Source of the DNA: Phytophthora quininea | Taxonomy: Eukaryota > Oomycota > Peronosporomycetes > Peronosporales > Peronosporaceae | Assembly (NCBI GenBank): GCA_011947345.1 | Contig: JAAVTG010000217.1 | Span: forward strand, 119,461 to 183,460 | Direction of reading: 5' to 3' | Length of the DNA stretch: 64,000 bases | Part shown: positions 56,020-64,000 of the stretch, one piece after another | Position numbering within the stretch: the stretch's first letter is position 1 | Layout: the number at the start of each line of letters is the position of its first letter | The notes under the pieces: model-generated | Databases searched by the model: none | Told to the model about the DNA's origin: nothing | Seen by the model: the letters and a program-made list of their open reading frames with translations, nothing else | Translations under genes and position numbers: made by a program

Positions 56020-57614
56020 ATGGCCTCCTCCTCCGCCGCGCTGCAGCAGAGTCTGGGCGAGTCCGAAGTCTTCGACCTGGTCTGCGACTACCTGCGCACA
56101 CGTCAGTTCTTTGAGGCCGAGCGCACGCTGCGCTCCGAGCGCGAGCACGCCGAGGCCACAGGCTCCCCCAAGGCCGCGTCGCCCGTGGCCGCCAACCAGC
56201 AGGATGCCGCGCCCGACGCCGCCGCCTCCTCGTTGGCCTCCCGCCTCGAGTCGATGCTGGAGCGCAGCTACGTCACCCAACTGGTGTCTGGGTCGGGCCG
56301 CGAGGAGCCCGAACGCATCTTCGTGCCGCGTCACGAGGTCGAGTCTGCTCCGCGTCGCGCCCGCGCCAACTTGGATGGCAACGAGGCGCTGGAGGTGGAC
56401 GACGTGAACCGCAACACCCTGGAGGATGGAAAAGACAACGAATTCAACATCAGTACGCGCATCGTGAGCTTCGAGGCCTGCAAGGACGACCCGCACGGAT
56501 CGGCCACCATGCCCATCTACCAGACGTCCACCTTCGCACAGCCCTCGGGCACCACCTTCGGCGCCTACGACTACACGCGCTCGGGCAATCCCACGCGCGC
56601 CGCGCTGGAGCGCCAGATGGCCGAGCTCGAGGGCGGACACCGCGCCTTTGCCTTCACCAGTGGCATGGCCGCGCTGTCCGCCGTCTCGCGACTCGCCCAC
56701 GCTGGAGACGAGATCGTTCTCTCGGACGACTCATACGGCGGCACCTACCGCCTGCTGAGTAAGGTCGCCACCAAGAATGGTGTCGGCGTCAAGTACGTGG
56801 ACCTGTCGGGCGTCGACGGCCCCAAGAACCTGCTGGCGGCACTCACTGACAAGACCAAGCTGGTCATGATGGAGTCCCCCACCAACCCCATGCAGCGCAT
56901 CTGCAACATTAAGGCCCTGGCCGAGGCGGCTCACACGGTGGGCGCTCTTCTGTCGGTGGATAACACGATGATGAGCCCCATCCTGCAGAACCCGCTGAAG
57001 CTCGGCGCCGACATTTGCGTGCACTCTGCCACCAAGTTCGTGTGTGGACACAGTGACACCATGTCGGGCATCGTCGTCGCCAAAGACCCGGAGCTTTGCC
57101 GTGACATTTACTTCTACCAGAACGCCGAGGGCACTGGCCTCGCTCCGTTCGACTGCTGGCTGCTGCTGCGCGGCATCAAGACCATGAGTCTGCGCGTTCT
57201 CGCCGCCCAGAAGGTGCCGAGAAGGTGGCCAGCTTCCTGAACGACCACCCGCTGATCAAGCAGGTGCACTACACCAACTTGCTGCCGGCCAGCTCTCCTG
57301 ACCGTCAGATCCACGACGCTCAGGCCCGCGGCAGCGGCTCTGTGGTGACCTTCCGTACGGGATCTCTGGCTTTCTCGCAGCACTTGCTGACTGTGACGAA
57401 GCTGTTCAAGATCACGGTGAGCTTCGGCAGTGTCAACTCGCTGATCTCGCTGCCCGGTGCCATGTCGCACGCCAGTATCCCCGAGGAAGTGCGCAAGGCG
57501 CGTTCGTTCCCGGAGGACTTGGTGCGTCTGTCGATTGGTGTGGAGGACCCGAGCGATCTCATCAAGGATCTCTCGCAGGCCCTACAGTCGTACGTTCCTC
57601 CACAGGAGGCTTAA
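56020..57614 (+). CDS. LisH-cystathionine beta-lyase fusion
   Basis: A PLP enzyme of the trans-sulfuration family. The catalytic part (from about 56430) shows MPIYQTSTFAQPSGTTFGAY, YTRSGNPTRAALERQM, the PLP-lysine loop VHSATKFVCGHSDTMSG and the C-terminal block VSFGSVNSLISLPGAMSHAS. The last is the plant/bacterial cystathionine beta-lyase type (cystathionine to homocysteine, pyruvate and ammonia) rather than gamma-lyase. Before it, in the same frame, is an extension of about 140 residues that starts MASSSAALQQSLGESEVFDL and continues VCDYLRTRQFFEAERTLRSE, a LisH-like dimerisation helix pair, followed by an Ala/Pro linker. One frame change at about 57213 looks like a missing base. The LisH assignment is by pattern. 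Confidence 0.75.
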
Positions 57615-57870
57615 GTGGTTATCGAAGACTTCACGGGACCCTCTGGATTCGAGCGGGGGCTAGCTATCGGCCTAGCCGCTCTCCATGGTGTCAGCGTGTC
57701 CACGGCGGTTCTTGGGCCAGCCAAAGGTTCTGCACTGGCAGACCTTCGCTGCGTCGGGAAACACTTGTGGCGCGTTGGATCATACACAACCCGTAGTGCA
57801 CGACGGTGCATTACGCAGTTTGAATCCGCGTGGAGCTGTCGAGGTGAAAAGAAATAGAGAGCTGTAGAGC

Positions 57871-59510
57871 TCATGGCGACGGTGACGATATCTGCATGTA
57901 ATAAACGTCCTCGCCTTCTCCTAGTACACCTGTCTTGTCATTGAGCTTGTTGGCGCTTTTTAGCTCGTTGCAGTAGAGATCCCAGTCTCTGCTGCAGTTG
58001 AGCTTCGTCTTCATCGCCATCGCATGCAACTGCCCCAGTGCTTGATACAGTTTGCGATGGCGACGGAGCTGAGTCTCGTGGACCCGCGAGTGGGGGTCCG
58101 AAAGCACAACAGACCCGCCAGAAGCTCTTTGAAACGAGTCAAACGCGATTGGGACGACGCGTTCGTGCCGCGGGCTGCCGCTAGCGCATCTCGCTCTATC
58201 ACATTCTTGAGCGCTGGGTAGCGAAGAGCTGGACTTGTGATACGTCTCCGTGGCGATGAAAAGAAACTCGTTGGCGTCAACGAGACGGGCGGGCATTCGA
58301 GCTCTCACGATGCTCGAGTCGCAGCTTAAAAACGCCTTCATTGCGTGGATGAACTGCACACAAAGCAACAGAGTTAAGGAGGGTTTTGCTGCAAGTACTG
58401 TACGCACCTCGAGGTAAGTATCTTCTGTCTTGGACCCGAATACAGCCTCGGCTAGAGTTTCTGTTTGTGACCTTGAAAGCCACACCAGCAGGTTGTTTGC
58501 CGAAGCTGCAGGCTTGAACTTCCTGTTCATTGCCAACGGTTTGACGCACATGGGGCGGTACGCCGGCGAGCAGATTAACCGCTGAAGAATCGATTAGCAG
58601 CTTGGCAAATGTAATTGGTCATGGTGTCCTCTTACCTGTAGACTTGAGCGAGCGAACAAAAGAAGTCGAGCGTGCGCTCGGGATACTTGCCCTGCAGGAA
58701 GCACGAAAACAGCTCCACATCGACTCTCTGTGTTGCAAGCTTGGTCAAACCGACGAAGCGTATGCGAGGTATATAGTATAGGTGTTTTTTCTTACGTGTT
58801 GAAGCGCGTTGAGCCCCTCGATGAGGTCCCAAGACTGCTGATCAACCAGTTTCTTCAGACCGAACCGGTTGGTGAGGTGGTGCCGAATGAACTTGGCAAA
58901 CTGCCAGCGGACAAAATTATTCTTTAAAGCCAGATCAAGTGCTACGACAATTGCATCAATAAACTTACGCTTCCACCGCCATTCAGACAGGAGGCCGACA
59001 GGTCCTCGTAGCGGGCGTCGTAGATCTCGTTGATGAAGCGCACAAGCCTCGTTTCTTTGGCGTAGAAGGTGGGGTTCACCTTTGATCTCTCTGGCTGCTC
59101 CCCAATCTGCAGCAGGGCAAAACAGTGCCAGTCATTAACCTCCAAAAGCGTTAACGAAAAAAAATCGCCTTCAACTACTGACAGTACCAGAAAGATGAGG
59201 TCGGCGTACGCCCAGAGCTTCTTGGGCACCGCCGCCAGCCGCTTGTCCATCAGCTCCTGGCTGGCATCCTCCGCAGCTCTCTGGGCCTCCTCGATCTCCT
59301 GGTTTTCGCTTTCCTGGACGTTGCTGCTGTCCGCCTCGGGCGGCTTCAGTAGACGGATGTTGGCCACAAAGCGGTTGTCGGACTCGCGCTGCCGGAACTG
59401 GCAGCAAACGGCGGATGCGATCAGTAGGTGATGTTGTGGGGCTGCATATCGCTACGTTACCTCCACGTTGTGCTCTATCAGGAAGCGAGTGTATTGCACG
59501 CGCGCGGGCT
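57871..59510 (-). CDS. Uncharacterised six-exon gene (5' end incomplete)
   Basis: A spliced minus-strand gene with exact GT-AG introns at 59460-59398, 59187-59107, 58795-58728, 58635-58523 and 58407-58354. The frame is continuous across each junction. Exons read VQYTRFLIEHNVE | FRQRESDNRFVANIRLLK | IGEQPERSKVNPTFYAKE | RVDVELFSCFLQGKYPERT | KFKPAASANNLLVWLSRS | FIHAMKAFLSCDSS, ending MQISSPSP. One frame change near 58963 (AA run) lies in exon 3. The sequence is mostly alpha-helical and soluble, with no signal peptide. I do not recognise the family. The first exon upstream of 59510 was not found. Confidence 0.55.
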
Positions 59511-59867
59511 CAGGTCAGCGAAGACCACGACGTGGGGCGCGGCATCAACCATCGCGTCGCTTTAAAGTGTGCTTCTTGTGTCAAAATGACGCGACCTTTC
59601 GGCATCCAATCAAAATGCTGACGCTTAGGCATCCAATCAGATCAGACCACGTCGCCTCCGTCTGCGGTTATAGCCGGGCCGTGTCAAATTCCGTGTTGCG
59701 CAACCTACACCGGAAAAGACGGGGTGAACGATACTATAGATTATACTATCACAACGACATCCATCCTAGTGCGTTGCTTGAAACCCCTTTTACGTCAAGA
59801 ATTTTCTTGTGTCGCCTATCTTCGACGTCAACAGCGCTCCACCACGCAAAGTGCTCAGGCAACTCCG

Positions 59868-59876
59868 TTCACTTCC
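59868..59876 (+). promoter_or_regulatory. Oomycete initiator-like element of asparagine synthetase
   Basis: TTCACTTCC fits the YCAYTYY initiator consensus and is about 55 bp upstream of the asparagine synthetase ATG. Assignment is by pattern and distance only. Confidence 0.45.
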
Positions 59877-59927
59877 ACATTGGCGCTCGCTGCAGTAGTT
59901 TGCGCCCTCCCCCACCTCCTAGAGACC

Positions 59928-61616
59928 ATGTGCGGCATCGTCGCCATCCTGCGCTCCATGATGCCCGAGTCGGAGCTGCGCCAGGCAGCTCTGGACGCCG
60001 GCAAGACCATCCAGCACCGCGGCCCGGACTGGAACGGCGTGCGCGTGTTCGCCGAGCGCGGCGTGGCCATCGAGCACGAGCGCCTGGCCATCATCGACCC
60101 CGAGTCGGGCGCGCAGCCGCTGGTGAGCAACGACCCCGAGCGCAGCATCACGTGCAGTGTGAACGGCGAGATCTACAACTACAAGGAGCTGGCGAAGACG
60201 CTGAAGACTCCCTACAAGTTCCTGACCAAATCGGACTGCGAGATCATCATCCCTCTACCTCGAGCACGGGCCCGACTTCGTGCACCTGCTGCGCGGCATG
60301 TTCAGCTTCGTGCTGTACGACCACCGCAAGGATTTCTTCTTGGCGGCGCGGGACCACATGGGCATCACCCCATGTACTACGGCTACGGGGCGGACGGTAG
60401 CGTCTGGTTCGCCTCGGAGATGAAGGCGCTGCAGCAGGGCTGCGTTCGCTTCGAGGTGTTCCCGCCCGGCCATGTATTCACAAGCGACACGGAGACCTGC
60501 AAGCGCTGGTACAACCCCGACTGGTATGCTCCAGGCCACCTCGGCAAGACGCCGCTGGACCTGAAGGTGCTGCGCGAGGCCTTCGAGACGTCGGTCAAGC
60601 GCCGCATGATGTCGGACGTGCCCTGGGGCGTGCTGCTCTCGGGCGGCTTGGACTCGTCCCTCGTGGCGTCCATCGCCGTGCGTGAGAAGCAAAAGCGCGT
60701 GGCCCAAGGAGGCGAGTGGATCAACAAGATTCACTCGTTCACCATCGGCCTCGAGAACTCGCCCGACCTCAAGGCCGCGCAGGAGGTCGCCGACTTCCTC
60801 GGCACGATCCACCACTCGTACACGTACACGATCCAGGAGGGTCTGGACGCCGTGTCCGAAGTCATCAAGTACCTGGAGACGTACGACGTCACCACGATCC
60901 GTGCGTCGACGCCTATGTTCCTGATGTCGCGCAAGATCAAGGCCATGGGCATCAAGATGGTGCTTTCTGGCGAGGGTGCCGACGAAGTCTTTGGCGGATA
61001 CCTGTACTTCCACAAGGCCCCCAATGCCGAGGCCTTCCACAAGGAGACGGTGGCCAAGCTGCAGGCCCTGCACCAGTACGACTGCCTGCGTGCCAACAAG
61101 GCCACCAGCGCTTGGGGTCTGGAGGCTCGTGTGCCGTTCCTGGACGCCGACTTCCTCGACATCGCCATGAACATCGACACCCGCGAGAAGATGATCGACG
61201 CCAAGGCCAAGAAGTTCGAGAAGTACATCATCCGCAAGGCCTTCGACGACAAGGAGAACCCGTACCTGCCTGAGAACATCCTGTGGCGCCAGAAGGAGCA
61301 GTTTTCGGACGGTGTGGGCTACGGCTGGATCGACTCGCTCAAGGACCTCGCCGAGAAGAGCGTGTCAGACCGCCAGATGAAGCACGCCGAGCGGCTATTC
61401 CCGTACAACCCGCCGCAGTCCAAGGAGGCCTACATGTACCGCAGCATCTTCCAGAAGCACTTCCACCCGGAGGTGGCTGCCGAGACCGTGCCTGGAGGCC
61501 CCAGCATCGCATGCAGCACCCCCGCTGCCATCGAGTGGGACGCCGCTTTCAAGAACAGCGCCGACCCATCAGGCCGTGCCATCGCGGGTGTGCACGTGGA
61601 CGCCTACTCGGAGTAG
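59928..61616 (+). CDS. Asparagine synthetase (glutamine-hydrolysing)
   Basis: Converts aspartate, glutamine and ATP to asparagine in the cytosol. The ATG at 59928 gives MCGIVAIL, so the catalytic Cys2 of the class II glutaminase domain is exposed after Met removal. Further blocks are TIQHRGPDWNG, ERLAIIDPESGAQPL and SVNGEIYNYKEL, then the synthetase ATP-pyrophosphatase loop GVLLSGGLDSSLVASIA and VLSGEGADEVFGGYLYFHKA. About 560 residues. Between 60252 and 60370 the frame departs and returns: two bases missing from a C run and one from a second C run net to three, so this is probably a sequencing error and not damage. The C-terminal ASADP/HVDAYSE tail is intact. Confidence 0.93.
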   Translation: MCGIVAILRSMMPESELRQAALDAGKTIQHRGPDWNGVRVFAERGVAIEHERLAIIDPESGAQPLVSNDPERSITCSVNGEIYNYKELAKTLKTPYKFLTKSDCEIIIPLPRARARLRAPAARHVQLRAVRPPQGFLLGGAGPHGHHPMYYGYGADGSVWFASEMKALQQGCVRFEVFPPGHVFTSDTETCKRWYNPDWYAPGHLGKTPLDLKVLREAFETSVKRRMMSDVPWGVLLSGGLDSSLVASIAVREKQKRVAQGGEWINKIHSFTIGLENSPDLKAAQEVADFLGTIHHSYTYTIQEGLDAVSEVIKYLETYDVTTIRASTPMFLMSRKIKAMGIKMVLSGEGADEVFGGYLYFHKAPNAEAFHKETVAKLQALHQYDCLRANKATSAWGLEARVPFLDADFLDIAMNIDTREKMIDAKAKKFEKYIIRKAFDDKENPYLPENILWRQKEQFSDGVGYGWIDSLKDLAEKSVSDRQMKHAERLFPYNPPQSKEAYMYRSIFQKHFHPEVAAETVPGGPSIACSTPAAIEWDAAFKNSADPSGRAIAGVHVDAYSE

Positions 61617-61777
61617 ATGAATTAGACAGGAACGCTTCTGCGTTGAAATACACGTCCGTGGACAATGAAAGTCAGCGATCCGATGCAGTGTTTTGGTAGT
61701 TTTGGCAAGGTGGCGAGAAACTCCTCGTCATGAAACGACAGCGAGTCTCCTTTCCACATTGCGAACTCGACGGCAGA

Positions 61778-64000
61778 ATGAGCAGCATTCTTCCGCCGCT
61801 GCAAGACAGTCGGGCAAAGAGCCCCGCTCTCGGGTTGCTGCCGTCGTTGAGCAATCCAACCAGCAACAAGCAAAGTCGACTTCAACAACCGCGGCAGCGT
61901 AGTCTGCCCCGCACGTGTCGTCGTCAAGTGTCAAGTTCCCTGCGTTGGGCAAACCGATTCAACAGCCCACCACTTTGCCGAAATGCAACCAGGAAGAAGA
62001 GAAGGAGTACGTGAGAGAACGAGGCAATAACGATGACGATGAAGACGAAGATAAACGTTATGCTATGTCGAGCAGCAGGACATCGGCGTCGTCTCGATCA
62101 TCCTTGCCACCGGCGCGAGAGGTGAAGGATAAGAATCGCGACTTCATCAAAGAGCTGGAGGACAAGAAGCGCAAGGAGAGAGAACAACGGGCACGACAGG
62201 AGCGCAGGAAGAAGAAGTCGCACGAGAAGATGACGCGCAAGCTCCTGCAGGACGCAGCCGAAGCACGCCAGAAGGGTGCGTCTTCGCCCGAGGTGGACGA
62301 CATCACGGCCGAGCTTTTGCGGCAGGACACAACCGACGCCGAGCCGCAGGAAGAGGACGACGAGACCGCTCAAAAGCGGAAGGAGAAGGCCAAGCGACAG
62401 AAACGGTTGCTCAAGAAGCAGCAGGAACACCTCGCGCGCATTCAGGCCAAACAGCGTGAAGCTCAGGAAGAGTTGGAGCTGGAGAAGGAGCGAGAGCAGC
62501 GCAAGCGTGAGAAAGTCACTCAAACAGTGCTCGATGCCATCCAGGACAACAACAACCGCCAAGCAGAGAATGCCGTCGAGGCGGCAGACGATTCTGTTGA
62601 GGACAATCATACGGAGCACGATCGACTGGAAAATGAAGTCGCTCAACCAGCTCCTACAGACGAGAAGACGGACGAGCAAAAGCTCAAGGCAAAGGAACAG
62701 CGAGACGCCATCCATCGCAAACAGCAAAAGTATCTTCAAAAACTGGCGGATCAACGCAAGCAAAAAGAAAAGACGAGGCCGAAGCACGCGTTCGACAGGA
62801 GAAGAGGAACCGGAAGATTCAAAAGGAGGCGATGCTAAGGCTCCAAGAAGCAGCAGTCAGGCAGCAAGCTCTGGCCGAGGTCAGAGCGAAAGAAGAAGAA
62901 GAGGCGCTCGCTGCTGAGAAGGCATTAGGTGCAGGTCCTCCCGTTGACGTGGAAGCTATGATCGCTCGCTTGAGCAAGCTCAAAGACCGCGACCAGCAGA
63001 TTATACCGGAAGCTCGAGACTTTGCGTCCTGGAAGAAGCGCCACGGTGTCGGCCCCGACCAAAAGGTGTTTTGCATGACGGGATGGTACCCTGTGATCCG
63101 CGAGGAGCTCGAGAAGCGCGGGTGGTTCTACAACCAGGAGAAAGTGTCGCCCTACTTCGACCTGAAATGGTCACTCAAAAGCGACGAGTTGAGGCATTTC
63201 AAGGTCGAGAAGCACCAGTATGTCAACCATTTTTCCAGAACTCGGCGATCACGACCAAGGTGGGGTTGATCCACAATCTGCGCAGTGCCATTTGGCATCA
63301 GAGCGTCGACATCGACGGCATGTTCCCACGCGCGTACGACCTGAACGACTCCAACGACATGGACAACTTCGTTCAGGACTTTCGCTACGGGGTTGCTGAA
63401 GGTTTGCTGAAGCAATTGGCACGACGGGGGCTTCAGCTGAAAGACAAAGTGCCAGGATCGGCTTCGATCGGCGCCAACGAGGCACTTGTGGACGTTGTGC
63501 TCAGCGTTGCCAGGAAAAAGGTGAAAAGTAAACGACCTGAGTTGGACGCAGCGGAAACGACTCAACTGCTAGACCCGTTGGAGGAGAGTGTGGACGACCC
63601 GCTCTCGTCTGGCGTGGAAGAACTCGTGAGCGACCTGCAGTGGGAAGTGCTAGCGAACTGCACTCTGGACACGCCAGGGCGTCTGCGTGCTTCGTTGGCG
63701 TACCAGAAGAAAGTGTATGCCGAAGACAAACTAGACTCGGAGACGAAAGGGATAGACACAGTGCTGTCGGCCCGTGAGAAGAGATTACAGCGCCAAACGG
63801 ACAAGATGATGACCGACGCGTTCAACCGGGAGAAAGCTCGACTCAACGACCTCATGGCTCATGTGTCCCTAGTGCAGGATAAAGCTTTCGATGAAGCCAT
63901 GCGGCTGGCTCAGCAGATCGAGAAGCTGTGTCCGCAGTTCCACATCAACGGCGGGGCAGAGTTCATGCTATCCGAGCCACACACCGTTGCTGCGACTAGT
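61778..64000 (+). CDS. Tubulin ligase-like (TTLL3/8 glycylase-like) protein, 3' end outside window
   Basis: From the ATG at 61778 (MSSILPPLQDSRAKSPALG) a disordered leader is followed by a very long Lys/Glu/Arg/Gln helix (about 62100-62930: KEREQRARQERRKKKSHEK, QEELELEKEREQRKREKV). TTLL3/8-type blocks follow: KVFCMTGWYPVIREELEKRG, PYFDLKWSLKSDELRHF, TTKVGLIHNLRSAIWHQSVD, FPRAYDLNDSNDMDNFVQDF. Family members add glycine to axonemal tubulin. The ATP-grasp catalytic core should lie beyond 64000. Missing bases in C, A and T runs near 61907, 62772 and 63234 account for all frame changes. With PACRG it points to zoospore flagella. Confidence 0.75.

Overview
The window looks like nuclear DNA of an oomycete, most likely Phytophthora or a close relative. 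The evidence is very short GT-AG introns (about 54-172 bp, most 55-80), compact genes on both strands, a large folate-biopterin transporter (FBT) protein, a plant-type CRIB-RhoGAP, ciliary genes (PACRG and a tubulin ligase-like glycylase) in an otherwise fungus-like gene set, and oomycete-style transposon debris. No CRISPR array, rRNA or convincing tRNA was found.

Layout. (1) 0.85-9.3 kb is a transposon graveyard: a decayed DIRS-like retroelement on the minus strand, with a solo LTR inserted between its reverse transcriptase and RNase H; a FAR1/MULE-type gene split by a small inverted-repeat element; and a hAT transposase gene. (2) 10.6-17.0 kb holds PACRG, a tandem array of GNAT acetyltransferases (three single-domain genes and one two-domain gene) and an FBT transporter. 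(3) 18.4-21.4 kb holds an NPF-motif protein and COQ4. (4) 21.5-29.8 kb separates COQ4 from the next gene. It is a palindromic element with near-identical arms of about 545 bp, and a young Copia retrotransposon sits in the left arm. The right arm preserves the exact empty site. (5) 29.9-46.5 kb holds an Arb2-AGC kinase fusion, a CRIB-RhoGAP, a glycosyltransferase, a CD39-like protein lacking catalytic motifs, a multi-pass membrane protein, an S33 peptidase, an eight-helix double tetraspanin and a calponin-homology coiled-coil protein. (6) 46.5-49.0 kb is poor in genes and carries an older copy of the same solo LTR. (7) 49.0-64.0 kb holds RPB2, a sphingolipid delta-4 desaturase, a LisH-cystathionine beta-lyase fusion, an uncharacterised six-exon gene, asparagine synthetase and the 5' part of a TTLL3/8-like glycylase.

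How the genes relate. Most are housekeeping or membrane genes in no shared pathway. PACRG and the glycylase both point to the axoneme of flagellate zoospores. COQ4 (mitochondrial ubiquinone synthesis) and the Arb2-kinase gene would be a divergent pair about 0.25 kb apart if the inserted elements were removed.

Quality warning. At least 27 apparent frameshifts lie inside 16 conserved genes, including essential ones. Most are explained by one missing base in a G, C, A or T run. This is the signature of an under-polished assembly, so I treat these genes as probably intact and do not call them pseudogenes.
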